Assembly (NCBI GenBank): GCA_964342305.1
Contig: CAYFGK010000009.1
Coordinates: 1-64,000, forward strand
DNA from: DT-110 sp964342305
GTDB taxonomy: Bacteria > Bacteroidota > Bacteroidia > Chitinophagales > Saprospiraceae
Direction: 5' to 3'
DNA: 64,000 nt
Shown here: piece after piece, positions 1 through 8,385 of the stretch
How the letters are laid out: the number at the start of each line of letters is the position of its first letter
Numbering within the stretch: the stretch's first letter is position 1
Position numbers and translations under genes: made by a program
The notes under the pieces: generated by a model
What the model saw: the letters and a program-made list of their open reading frames with translations, nothing else
What the model was told of the DNA's origin: nothing
The model's database searches: none

Positions 1-28
1 TTAGGGGGGCGGCACAACTCAATTCAAA

Positions 29-56
29 GCCATGCCCTGCGGGCTTTGGCTTTTTT
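29..56 (+). terminator. Rho-independent terminator for a + strand gene left of the window
   Basis: GCC and GCCC (29-37) pair with GGGC and GGC (41-50) around a TGC loop, with a small internal loop, and six T follow at 51-56. It would end a + strand transcript that begins outside the window. Its T tract lies inside the 46-114 inverted repeat. Confidence 0.55.
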
Positions 57-114
57 GATGGTACAGACTACCTCAAACTAGCGTTTGGGTAGTCTGTACC
101 ATCAAAAAAGCCAA
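46..114. repeat. Perfect 27-bp inverted repeat joining two convergent terminators
   Basis: Positions 46-72 and 88-114 are exact reverse complements over 27 bases, with a 15-base spacer. Each arm begins at the GGC-T6 tail of one terminator and runs inward, so both T tracts and a shared GATGGTACAGACTACC segment belong to the palindrome. It may be the mutual terminator core of two converging transcripts or a duplicated terminator tail. Confidence 0.85.
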
Positions 115-134
115 CCACCTCTCGGTGGTTGGCT
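104..134 (-). terminator. Terminator of the tRNA-Ser transcript
   Basis: The 11-bp perfect stem AGCCAACCACC/GGTGGTTGGCT (109-119 with 124-134) has a 4-base loop. On the minus strand it is followed at once by a run of six T (104-109). It lies 15 bases past the 3' end of the tRNA-Ser gene, the expected place for its terminator. Confidence 0.85.
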
Positions 135-148
135 ATGTCTTTGGTTGG

Positions 149-236
149 CGGAGGAGGAGGGATTCGAACCCCCGATGGGCTATTAACCCATGCCGGTTTT
201 CAAGACCGGTGCAATCAACCGCTCTGCCACTCCTCC
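149..236 (-). tRNA. tRNA-Ser (anticodon TGA)
   Basis: Read on the minus strand, a 7-bp acceptor stem (GGAGGAG/CTCCTCC) encloses a D arm with AGCGGTTGA, and an anticodon arm CCGGT-CTTGAAA-ACCGG giving anticodon TGA, which reads UCA serine codons. A long variable arm (about CATGGGTTAATAGCCCATC) marks a class II tRNA. The T arm carries GGTTCGAATCC. The discriminator base is G, as in serine tRNAs. CCA is not encoded. Confidence 0.96.
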
Positions 237-308
237 TGGCTTTTCGGTTAAAGCGGTTGCAAATATAAGGCTGTTTCCCGCAAAAGGAAAGCCTCTGGCG
301 AAAATATT

Positions 309-392
309 TTAGGCAATATAGGGAAGCAAAAACAAACTTGCCCAGCTGACTAAAATAATCAAACTAATCAGGAGGTTTTTGATCGTCTTCAT
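309..392 (-). CDS. Possible 27-residue hydrophobic small membrane protein
   Basis: In the gap between tRNA-Ser and the TonB receptor, an ATG at 392 opens a 27-codon frame ending in TAA at 309. The peptide starts MKTIKNLLISLIILVSW and continues hydrophobic to its end (LFLLPYIA). Two lysines precede one long apolar segment, which fits a single-pass membrane peptide with its N terminus in the cytoplasm. There is no clear Shine-Dalgarno, as is usual in this phylum. A chance frame cannot be excluded; conservation in related genomes would decide. Confidence 0.35.
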   Translation of the reverse strand: MKTIKNLLISLIILVSWASLFLLPYIA

Positions 393-515
393 AATGGTCG
401 TTTATCGGGTTATGCTATGATATAAATGAACCTTGGTTTTTGTTACCGGTTTCTTTTAGTTGTTTAAACAACTGTATAACCCCCTGTTATCCAGCTTGTT
501 CGTTTTTTATAGCTG

Positions 516-2855
516 CTATTTCCAGCTAAAATTCCAGGTAATACTTGGAATCAGGGGGAATAAGGCCACTTTAAAGGCATTTCCTTCAGCGGTTCCGCTC
601 TGCGGATCGGTTTCAAAATCGTAGTACACAAAAAATGGATTTAATCGGCTATAGGCATTGTACACCCCAAAGGTCCAACTACTTTTAAACCGTTTATCGG
701 ACGTAGTTGCCGGGGTGTATGTAGCTGACAGATCTAATCGATGGTAATCTTCAATCCGGGCTGAGTTGCGATCACCGTACCGGGGTACCACATCCTGGCC
801 AATCAGATAAACCGAGCGCAGTGGTGTAAAAGCACTTCCCGTTGCGAATACGAAGGTACCTCCTACCTCCCACTTCTCCCCTGGCGAATAATTAGCTACC
901 AAAGAAATATCGTGACGACGGTCAAATTGAGTAGGGTAAACCTCACCATTATTGATATCATCGAACTGACGCTCTGTCCGTGACAAGGTATAGGCGATCC
1001 AACCGGTGAGTATTCCTTTATTTTTTCGCAGGAAAAATTCCAAACCATAACTCCTGCCTTCCCCAAACACGAATTCGTTTTCCAGGTCCTCCGCGGGATC
1101 ATTTACGTAATCCTCCCGGTAATCGATCTGATCACGCAGGGTTTTATAATAGGCTTCCAGGGAGGCTTCGTAGCGGTTATTATCAAAATTCCGGAAATAC
1201 CCGAGACTGTACTGTAACCCACGCTGGGGCTTCACCCGTTCGGTGCTGGGCACCCAAATATCCGCCGGGAGGGTTGAGGATGAATTACTCACCAGGTGCA
1301 GGTACTGATTGGTAACCGTCAAACCAGCCTTCAATGAAGACTCCGGGGAAAAGGAATAGCGGGTACTGATTCGAGGTTCCAGGCCGTAGTAGGTCGTAAC
1401 CGGCTCCCGCCGTTCGTAGGTGCGGCCATCTTCACCCGAGGTATAGGGCCCAAGTTGTGTAAAGGAGCTAAAGCGCAGCCCGAGGTTAGCCCGCAAACGG
1501 GGGCTAATTCGAATATCATCCTGGATGTACCAGGCCGTTTCATGGGCATAACGCGCTTCCAGGTTATTGGAGAATTGTTCGTCTCCACTAGTAGCATTGG
1601 CGATATTGGGAATCAGTTTGTGATAGGTGTAGTTGGCGCCAAATAGCACCGAATGCTGAGGCGAGGGGTACCACTCCAGGTCGGCCTTAACGTTCCAATC
1701 ACGTACACCGGAAAACACATCGATCTGAAAGTCATCCTGCCCTCCGCCAAACTCAAAATCGTAGTCATTGTAAATGACCGATACATTCGAGAAAAGCTTA
1801 TCGTTAAACAGGTGATTCCAGCGCAGGGTCGTGGTTGCATTTCCGTAAGGAAGGTCAAAATTGAAATCCCGTTCCGGGTTGCGGAATTTTAACACATCCC
1901 GCCCGAAATACGCCGACACAAATACCCGGTCGCGATCACTAAAGCGATAATTGACCTTAGTGTTAAAATCGTAAAAATAGTAGTTTGTTCCCTCGAAATC
2001 AGTACCACGCAAGGCGGGCTGAGCCAGATCAAGCACGTAAGTCCTGCGTCCGGACACGATGAACGAACTACGGTTCGTAATGATTGGGCCTTGGGCGGTC
2101 AGACGGCTACTAATCAATCCAATGCCACCATCAAGCTGGAATTGCTGGTCATTCCCCTCCTTCATTTGAATATCCACGACAGAGGAAAGGCGGCCACCAT
2201 ATTTGGCGGGAATCCCGCCTTTTATCAAGGTGGTGTTCTTGATAGCGTCCGGGTTGAAAACGGAAAAGAAACCCAGCAAATGGCCGGAATTATAGACCAG
2301 GGCTTCGTCGAGCAAGACCAGGTTCTGATCAACTCCTCCCCCACGTACAAAAAATCCGGATGTCCCTTCACCCGCTGAAGTAACTCCGGGCAGCAACTGA
2401 ATAGCCTTCAATACGTCGACCTCGCCAAACAAGGCAGGCAACTTTTGTATATTCTCGATAGGCAGATCAACACGCCCCATTTCGGTGCTTTCTACATTGC
2501 GGTCTTCATCCTCAGCTGTCACCACCACCTCATCAATAGTTATTCCGCTGGTCATACGCACATTCTGCCGGGTATCCTCAGAGAGGTCAATAGTCAGGCG
2601 TTGTTCATCGTAGCCCAGGTAAGAAAAAACCACCTCGTAGATTCCCGGTTTAACACTCAAGGAATAAAACCCATAGGCGTTGGTAACCGTACCGATGGCC
2701 GGGTCTTCCAATAAATAGACGTTAGCACCGACCAGCGTTTCTCCCGATTCTGCATCACGGAGGTAGCCACTAAGGGTAACCTGAGCGAATGTGTTGTGTA
2801 CACAACAGATCAAAAAAAGGATAGTCCGAAGGGATGGGCGAGCCGCAGGTACCAT
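516..2855 (-). CDS. TonB-dependent receptor with carboxypeptidase-like regulatory domain
   Basis: A 779-residue outer-membrane receptor. It has a signal peptide ending near FAQ (residue 25), then a CarboxypepD_reg-like beta-sandwich (about 26-110; AESGETLVGANVYL, NAYGFYSLSVKPG), a plug domain (about 135-245; VDVLKAIQLLPGVTSAGE, FFVRGGGVDQNLVLLD), and a 22-strand-type barrel ending in an aromatic-rich ITWNFSWK terminus. Receptors of this class import large or chelated substrates using TonB/ExbBD energy. The substrate cannot be named. There is no SusD-like or DUF4249 partner beside it. It lies 73 bp downstream of the TraB/GumN-like gene on the same strand and may share its transcript. Confidence 0.93.
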   Translation of the reverse strand: MVPAARPSLRTILFLICCVHNTFAQVTLSGYLRDAESGETLVGANVYLLEDPAIGTVTNAYGFYSLSVKPGIYEVVFSYLGYDEQRLTIDLSEDTRQNVRMTSGITIDEVVVTAEDEDRNVESTEMGRVDLPIENIQKLPALFGEVDVLKAIQLLPGVTSAGEGTSGFFVRGGGVDQNLVLLDEALVYNSGHLLGFFSVFNPDAIKNTTLIKGGIPAKYGGRLSSVVDIQMKEGNDQQFQLDGGIGLISSRLTAQGPIITNRSSFIVSGRRTYVLDLAQPALRGTDFEGTNYYFYDFNTKVNYRFSDRDRVFVSAYFGRDVLKFRNPERDFNFDLPYGNATTTLRWNHLFNDKLFSNVSVIYNDYDFEFGGGQDDFQIDVFSGVRDWNVKADLEWYPSPQHSVLFGANYTYHKLIPNIANATSGDEQFSNNLEARYAHETAWYIQDDIRISPRLRANLGLRFSSFTQLGPYTSGEDGRTYERREPVTTYYGLEPRISTRYSFSPESSLKAGLTVTNQYLHLVSNSSSTLPADIWVPSTERVKPQRGLQYSLGYFRNFDNNRYEASLEAYYKTLRDQIDYREDYVNDPAEDLENEFVFGEGRSYGLEFFLRKNKGILTGWIAYTLSRTERQFDDINNGEVYPTQFDRRHDISLVANYSPGEKWEVGGTFVFATGSAFTPLRSVYLIGQDVVPRYGDRNSARIEDYHRLDLSATYTPATTSDKRFKSSWTFGVYNAYSRLNPFFVYYDFETDPQSGTAEGNAFKVALFPLIPSITWNFSWK

Positions 2856-2928
2856 GAGGGTTAATTGGGGAAAATGGTCGGTAATAGGCTACTAACGCCT
2901 GGTATGATCAATGGGTTTAGCCCGGCAA

Positions 2929-3744
2929 CTAATTAACCTTACTCCCCCGACCAGCATGCAATAATATCGGACGAACCCGCCATGAGGAACGCTTTAAATG
3001 AGCAAGAAATCCCTTATCTCCGCCCAAGTGGGCAGCACCAACAGCTGCAAAAACCGTGCGATCAGTAGCCAACTCCAGGAAGGTATCCACCATGCGCTGG
3101 TTACGATCATACAGAAACAGACGACGGTGATTCCCCAGTCCTCGTTTAGCCCCCAGATACAATTGTTGGATCCGTTGCTCCTGATACCATTTCATCATTT
3201 TCAGAAGATGCCGCCGATGTCGGGAAATATTCCGGCTCATTTCCCATAGTTGTTGAACGGATTCCTCGATCGGAACTTGTTGGATAATGGCTAATTGCCG
3301 TTCAAAAGTCTCCAGTCCAGCACTTGCCAACCCCTTACCGGCTCCTGATTGGGCCAGGGCCTGATCCAGGGCAAGCGAGTGATCCTCCGAAAAAAAAGAA
3401 GCATCAATCAGGCTTTGGACTAAAAAGGGATGCAAAAAGCGAAGTCTCTGCAGGTCAATACCAGTTGCTTTGAAAATAATGTGCCGGCATTTGTCAAACT
3501 TCTTACTCTCGAAAATAGCGAGCAAGTCGTAACCCGGAGGAGTAGAAACCCCGCTAAATCCGTTTACCGCGGGATCCGTCAGGTCGTACTCGGTTGCCAG
3601 CACTTCAGCTTCGCTGAGAAAAGGATCAATGGCCGCCAGGAATGCATGCGCCAAAGCCGACCGTGTGTGCATAGTCCCGAACAGATAATGAGTGCTCCCT
3701 CCAGGTGATTCTAAACGCCAAAGCAGGCTTTCTTTAACGGACAT
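2929..3744 (-). CDS. TraB/GumN family protein
   Basis: 271 residues. The TraB/GumN (TIKI-like metalloprotease fold) hallmarks are visible: GTMH at about residues 23-26 after a hydrophobic strand (HYLFGTMHT), a conserved Glu in LATEYDL near residue 52, and GxxH (AVGAAHLGG) at about 236-239, which would form the metal centre. The middle is helical. No N-terminal signal peptide is seen, whereas many relatives are exported, so this one is probably cytoplasmic unless the start is wrong. Substrate unknown. It lies upstream of the TonB receptor on the same strand. Confidence 0.85.
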   Translation of the reverse strand: MSVKESLLWRLESPGGSTHYLFGTMHTRSALAHAFLAAIDPFLSEAEVLATEYDLTDPAVNGFSGVSTPPGYDLLAIFESKKFDKCRHIIFKATGIDLQRLRFLHPFLVQSLIDASFFSEDHSLALDQALAQSGAGKGLASAGLETFERQLAIIQQVPIEESVQQLWEMSRNISRHRRHLLKMMKWYQEQRIQQLYLGAKRGLGNHRRLFLYDRNQRMVDTFLELATDRTVFAAVGAAHLGGDKGFLAHLKRSSWRVRPILLHAGRGSKVN

Positions 3745-3842
3745 AAGTACTTAAAATCAGCGACCCCACGACGCACGTTGAGCGTGCAGCGCAGGGCCGA
3801 ACGTATTTTTCCAATGCAGCCGCAATATGGCTGCCATTCTGC

Positions 3843-4316
3843 TTATTCGTATCGGTACGGCAACACCTTAGCATCCTTGACGGTAGACAAGGTCATGAGT
3901 GTTTTCAACCGTTCAATCTCATCAATCTGCGACAGCGTCTTAAACAGTAATTGCTCGTAGATCGGAATGTCGCGACATACAATCTTAATGAGAAAATCAG
4001 CTTCGCCGGTGATGATATAGCACTCGACAATTTCTTCGATTTCCCGGATTTTTTCCAGAAAATGATTCAGGGCATTTTCTTTTTGCCAAGCCAGACTTAC
4101 CAGCACAAAGGTCTTTACGTTCAGGCCGATTGCCTGGGGGTTAACCTGAGCGTGGTAACTTTCGATGATGTTGTTGTTTTCCAGTTTTTTGACCCTTTCG
4201 AGGGTTGGGGCGGGCGAAAGCCCGATCTTTTTGGACAAGTCTAGATTGGTGATTTTGCTATTTTCCTGCAAAATCTTGAGAATTTTGAGATCGATCTTGT
4301 CTAATTTCTCTGCCAT
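3843..4316 (-). CDS. Lrp/AsnC family transcriptional regulator
   Basis: 157 residues, the normal length for the family. An N-terminal winged helix-turn-helix (about 5-60; LDLKILKILQENSKITNLDL, GLSPAPTLERVKKLE) is followed by an RAM/AsnC ligand-binding domain (about 70-150; CYIITGEADFLIKIVCRD). Such proteins are amino-acid-responsive oligomeric regulators. The next gene upstream on the same strand is glutamate dehydrogenase, separated by 310 bp and a hairpin, so regulation of amino-acid catabolism is a plausible but untested role. Confidence 0.94.
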   Translation of the reverse strand: MAEKLDKIDLKILKILQENSKITNLDLSKKIGLSPAPTLERVKKLENNNIIESYHAQVNPQAIGLNVKTFVLVSLAWQKENALNHFLEKIREIEEIVECYIITGEADFLIKIVCRDIPIYEQLLFKTLSQIDEIERLKTLMTLSTVKDAKVLPYRYE

Positions 4317-4575
4317 TGGCTAATCATTATGATCGGTTCGTAATATAGGTTCATCACCCCGCTGAAACTGGCCAGAGCCAATTCCGATTGGGGCGAATGT
4401 GCATTCTAAACAAGGTGCTCACGGACCAGAATCGGCTTCCTGAGAACTTTTAAACCCGCAAGATAGACAGTCGGAAAATTAAATACAAAAAAAGGGTGCA
4501 AAAACCGACTGATTTTTCTAAAAAAGGCATTAAAGCCAAACAATCTTTTAACGATTATACATTTTTCAGCAAAGA

Positions 4576-4609
4576 TTTCCGGGCATCCTTCGGGTAAGAT
4601 GCCCGGAAA
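4576..4609 (-). terminator. Hairpin after glutamate dehydrogenase; rest of the 4317-4626 gap
   Basis: A 12-bp perfect stem TTTCCGGGCATC/GATGCCCGGAAA (4576-4587 with 4598-4609) and a 10-base loop lie 18 bases past the dehydrogenase stop. The T tract after it on the minus strand is weak (TCTTTGCTG), so termination may need a factor. The remaining gap holds the Lrp promoter region and no gene that can be supported. Confidence 0.6.
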
Positions 4610-4626
4610 ACAAGACGCTCCTCTCC

Positions 4627-6057
4627 CTATGGGAAAATTCCCAATGACAGGTAGTCATTACTGATTTTATTTATTGCACTCACGAAGGAAGCGGTCCGCA
4701 GATCGTTTACCTTCTTTTTGCGCTTCATAATCTCACGGATCTGATGATAAGCGGTGATCATCGTTTCTTCCAGCCCGGATCGCACCAGATCGATCTCATC
4801 GGCACCTTTGGCAATAATAGATCTTTCTTTCTGGGAAATACTGCGACCGGTATGGCGCTCAATTAAATCGATCAGTGCAGTATACTGGTTTTGATCGAAG
4901 CGCTTTTGCATGCGACCGAAGCGCATGTGCGACAAGTTTTTCAGCCATTCAAAATAGGATACGGTCACACCCCCTGCGTTAAGGTAGACATCAGGCAAAA
5001 TGATCTTACCGGATTCAAGTAATACATCTTCGGCGAGCGAAGTGATCGGACCATTGGCCGCCTCCGCAATAATCTTGGCCTTAATATTGTGGACATTTTC
5101 CATCGTGATCTGGTTCTCCAGAGCGGCGGGGATCAGTATGTCACAATCGTATTCCAAAATGCGGTGGCGATCATTTTTATCCAGGGTCTCTGCGCCCGGG
5201 TAATTGAGAATGGATCCCGTCTCTTTGCGGAATTTCATCAGATCGTGAATATCCAGTCCATCCTTCTTATAGATGGCTCCTTCCACCTCACCAATACCAA
5301 CGATGACCGCATCACCTTCGTCCTGAGAGATAGTCCCCGTGTAGGAACCTACATTACCCAGGCCCTGGATGATCATTCGCTTTCCTTTGATACCAGACTC
5401 CAGGTCGAGTTTCTTCATGTCTTCCGCCATCTCACAGGCTTCGCGAATACCGTAGAATACTCCGCGGCCGGTAGCTTCCGTTCTGCCGCGGATACCGTTT
5501 TGATTGACGGGTTTTCCGGTTACACAACCGGCAGCATCGATTTCATCCCCCTTAAAGGTGCGATAGGTATCATAGATCCAGGCCATTTCGCGGGCTCCGG
5601 TACCGTAATCCGGTGCAGGTACATCGATAGCTGGTCCGATAAGGTTACGTTTAACCAACTCACTGGTATAGCGCCGGGTCACCCGCTCCAATTGGCCGGG
5701 AGTATACTCACGTGGATTTAGTTTGACCCCGCCCTTTGCGCCACCGAAGGGCACATCGACGATAGCACATTTATAGGTCATCAGCGTGGCCAGTGCCATG
5801 ACTTCCTCCTGGGTAACGTGGTTGGAATACCGTATCCCCCCTTTGGTCGGGCTACGGTGGTGGCTGTGCTGTACGCGGTATGCTTCAATAACTTTGACCT
5901 CGTTGCCGATCTTGACCGGGAAGTTAACCCGGTATACGGCATTACAGGCCTTGATCTGGTCCAGCAACCCCTGATTCAGGCCGGTGTGTGGTGCAGCTCG
6001 GTCGAAGTAGGATTGGACACTTTCGTAAAAACTAGGAATGGACTTCGGTTCTGGCAT
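4627..6057 (-). CDS. Glu/Leu/Phe/Val dehydrogenase (glutamate dehydrogenase type)
   Basis: 476 residues. It interconverts glutamate and 2-oxoglutarate plus ammonia with NAD(P). Visible motifs are KGGIRYS (72-78), the active-site segment PFGGAKGGV (103-111) with its catalytic Lys, a conserved Asp in DVPAPDYGTG, and the Rossmann dinucleotide-binding GLGNVG (232-237). The C-terminal Asn-rich segment AEAANGP is present. A short insertion after IYDTYRTFKGDEIDAAG precedes the NAD domain. The start ATG at 6057 lies 26 bp inside the 3' end of the ccmD-like gene, which suggests translational coupling at the end of the cytochrome c maturation transcript. Confidence 0.95.
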   Translation of the reverse strand: MPEPKSIPSFYESVQSYFDRAAPHTGLNQGLLDQIKACNAVYRVNFPVKIGNEVKVIEAYRVQHSHHRSPTKGGIRYSNHVTQEEVMALATLMTYKCAIVDVPFGGAKGGVKLNPREYTPGQLERVTRRYTSELVKRNLIGPAIDVPAPDYGTGAREMAWIYDTYRTFKGDEIDAAGCVTGKPVNQNGIRGRTEATGRGVFYGIREACEMAEDMKKLDLESGIKGKRMIIQGLGNVGSYTGTISQDEGDAVIVGIGEVEGAIYKKDGLDIHDLMKFRKETGSILNYPGAETLDKNDRHRILEYDCDILIPAALENQITMENVHNIKAKIIAEAANGPITSLAEDVLLESGKIILPDVYLNAGGVTVSYFEWLKNLSHMRFGRMQKRFDQNQYTALIDLIERHTGRSISQKERSIIAKGADEIDLVRSGLEETMITAYHQIREIMKRKKKVNDLRTASFVSAINKISNDYLSLGIFP

Positions 6058-6277
6058 CTTCTTCCTTGATTTGGTTCTCTAATTTGGTTAGTCTGCGGTC
6101 CAGGTACACCAAGAAGGCGGTTATTCCAAAAAAAATAGCCGCTATTACGGCGACGACTACGAATAACTTACCCTGGCTTCGCATAAAGTCGGGGGCATCC
6201 GTACTCGATTGCGACCAGGCACTCGAAACCATCAGAAAGAGCAGAAGGGCACTATAAGTAATCCTATTCCAGATCAT
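6032..6277 (-). CDS. ccmD: CcmD family protein
   Basis: 81 residues: a signal-like hydrophobic N terminus (ALLLFLMVSSAWS), a second membrane segment (LFVVVAVIAAIFFGITAFLVY, about 38-58), then a short charged tail DRRLTKLENQIKEED. This matches the small CcmD-like proteins of Bacteroidota that sit beside ccmC and assist release of heme-loaded CcmE from the CcmABC complex. Position downstream of the ccmC-like and ccmB genes supports the call. Its last 26 bp overlap the dehydrogenase start. Confidence 0.82.
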   Translation of the reverse strand: MIWNRITYSALLLFLMVSSAWSQSSTDAPDFMRSQGKLFVVVAVIAAIFFGITAFLVYLDRRLTKLENQIKEEDARTEVHS

Positions 6278-6394
6278 GGTATGTGGTTTGCTCAGCTCAT
6301 CCGTGGCGGTTTCCCCGGAGACGAGCCAAAAGTCGTGTATTTTTTGGTTAAAACAAATATGCAGCGAAAAGAATTATGGCCGTACATTATTCGT

Positions 6395-7453
6395 CTAAAC
6401 CAAGTCTAAATGCTGCTCCCGCAAGCGGGTAAACCGGTATACCAGACTAGCTATCCAGTAGCCTAGTAAGGTCCAACCGATAATGGCCGGATAAAAGACC
6501 ATCCGCATGGTATTATCCAGATCTTCACCTCCCAGCGCCGGGTTACCTCCGGCTCCCGGATGCAGACTATCCGTCAGGCGAGGTATTACATAAATGAGGG
6601 GGATCAGGGTTACGAAGGCGAAAATATTATAGACGGCTGATATGCGGGCTTGCTTCTCAGGGTCTTCAAATGCCGAGCGCAAAACGAAATAAGCAAAGTA
6701 GATCAACAGTGCTACTGCGGTCATATTCTGTTTCACATCCCAGCTCCAAAATGCCCCCCAGGTATACTTGGCCCAAATGGCCCCGGTGATCAGCCCCAAA
6801 ATCCCGTACAGAATCCCGATGCGTGTCAGGGCTGCGGCCCGCTGATCATCATCGGCCCTGAACCCTCTGAGATACCGCACACTGTACACCACCGAGCCCA
6901 TAAAGAGAAATACCATGGCGAACCATAGCGGTACGTGGAAATAGGTATTGCGAATAGTCTCCGCCAAAATGTTCCGAAACGGAAAGTGGACTCCCTTATC
7001 GGCGCTCAAACTGGTGATAGGATCGTTCACCCAAACGCGCTCCCCCATCTCCGGGTCGAGACTATCCTGAGTAATGAATACGGCACTTGGCAGCGATACA
7101 GCCCCATCGATTTCGTTGTCGATAATAAGTGAAAAATCCTGTACCCGGCGGTCAACGGGCAGATATTCCGGTATTTTGAATACTGCCTCCATGGAACGGT
7201 CGCCCCAGATCATGATCTTCTTCGCTCGTAGCGATCGAGCCTCGTCGAGCTTTAACCACACCCGCATACTATCCTCTCCCTTCTTGTAAAAGGTATTATA
7301 ACCGGTAATTTCAACGGTAACTTCCTGGCCCGTACGGGCACTATTGGGCGTTACCTCCAGTACGCCTGGCTTGAGGGGAAACAAGAGTCCCGCCAGTAAG
7401 GTGTACATTAAAAGCACTACCGCTGCTATTTTCCACCAGGATTGTCTTACCAT
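6395..7453 (-). CDS. CcmC/CcsA-type heme-handling protein with a periplasmic insert
   Basis: 352 residues. The cytochrome c assembly signature WGAFWSWD (232-239) binds heme in the periplasm, and His residues at about 173 (FHVPLWF) and in SLHPGAGG flank it as likely axial ligands. Five C-terminal membrane helices match CcmC. Unlike ordinary CcmC (about 240 residues), roughly 130 residues of beta-rich sequence (30-160; VTPNSARTGQEVTVEITGY) are inserted between helix 1 and helix 2, probably an Ig/IPT-like periplasmic domain. It lies in one transcript with ccmB upstream and ccmD downstream. Confidence 0.9.
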   Translation of the reverse strand: MVRQSWWKIAAVVLLMYTLLAGLLFPLKPGVLEVTPNSARTGQEVTVEITGYNTFYKKGEDSMRVWLKLDEARSLRAKKIMIWGDRSMEAVFKIPEYLPVDRRVQDFSLIIDNEIDGAVSLPSAVFITQDSLDPEMGERVWVNDPITSLSADKGVHFPFRNILAETIRNTYFHVPLWFAMVFLFMGSVVYSVRYLRGFRADDDQRAAALTRIGILYGILGLITGAIWAKYTWGAFWSWDVKQNMTAVALLIYFAYFVLRSAFEDPEKQARISAVYNIFAFVTLIPLIYVIPRLTDSLHPGAGGNPALGGEDLDNTMRMVFYPAIIGWTLLGYWIASLVYRFTRLREQHLDLV

Positions 7454-7542
7454 AGTACTTGTATTGAGTATCCCGAGCCAGTTCCGGACCGGTGATGCCT
7501 AAGACCTTACCGGTATAACTGAACGGGTCAGTTTATTGTTTT

Positions 7543-8202
7543 TTAGTCCCTCCACAGGAAAGGATACAACAGGAAAGCCATTGCCACCAGGATCAGATCA
7601 ATAGCGATCAATATCAGCACATCCTGGTCGACGGAGGTGTCCTGTAATAACCCCAATGCATTCGCCGATAATTTGATCAACGTCATAAGTATCGGAATCA
7701 CCAAGGGGAAACTCAGGATCGCCATCAGGGTCGCGTTATTATCAGCCTTGGCAGATATAGCGGCCACGAAGGTGAAGGTGATCGAGAATCCCACACTACC
7801 CAAAAATATGGTTCCAACAAAGGCACCTAACTGACGTACCGGATTCCCCGCCACAAAAGCAAAAGCGCCCCACACCAACAGGCTAAGCACAAAAAGCAAC
7901 AGAATATTGTACAGTATCTTCGCCAACAGGATGGCCGTCGGGTTCGCCAGGGCGTAATAATACAGCTGACGCTGGTTGCTCTCCTGCACAAAGCTCTTTA
8001 CTATTGCATTGATCGATGTGAACAACATAATGATCCAAAACAGCACATTCCAAACCTGAGGCTGCACCTGAACAAAGGAAGTATAGATAATAAAAATGGT
8101 AGAGAACACGTACAGTAAGATGCCGCTGATAGCATAACTACTGCGAAATTCCAGCCTGACATCCTTGCTGAACAGGTGAATGATCTCTCGAACGATTTGC
8201 AT
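7543..8202 (-). CDS. ccmB: Heme exporter permease CcmB
   Basis: 219 residues with six predicted membrane helices and the CcmB-type N terminus (LFSKDVRLEFRSSYAISGIL). CcmB is the permease subunit of the CcmABC ABC complex for cytochrome c maturation. The ATPase gene ccmA, often just upstream, is absent: upstream lies a divergent amidase. On the minus strand TATTTTTG, an exact TAnnTTTG match, sits only 4 bases before the ATG, so a leaderless transcript is possible, though its -33 partner is poor. Confidence 0.9.
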   Translation of the reverse strand: MQIVREIIHLFSKDVRLEFRSSYAISGILLYVFSTIFIIYTSFVQVQPQVWNVLFWIIMLFTSINAIVKSFVQESNQRQLYYYALANPTAILLAKILYNILLLFVLSLLVWGAFAFVAGNPVRQLGAFVGTIFLGSVGFSITFTFVAAISAKADNNATLMAILSFPLVIPILMTLIKLSANALGLLQDTSVDQDVLILIAIDLILVAMAFLLYPFLWRD

Positions 8203-8385
8203 GCTGCAAAAATAGCATTATTGGTTACTTACTGGAACCCCTGCATCTAATTTGACAATGTAAAGATACCGGGAGCCTTTTCCCGAAAGGGGAAAACCAC
8301 AACCAACCGCTGCTTGGCGGATTGGCCAAAATCTGCTATTTTCGATGAAATCCCGAAAAGGCTTCTATCCAAAGTGCTTACCTAC

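Noticed and set aside
5089..5721. 210-residue + strand frame
   Set aside because: Fully antisense to glutamate dehydrogenase, with no family features.
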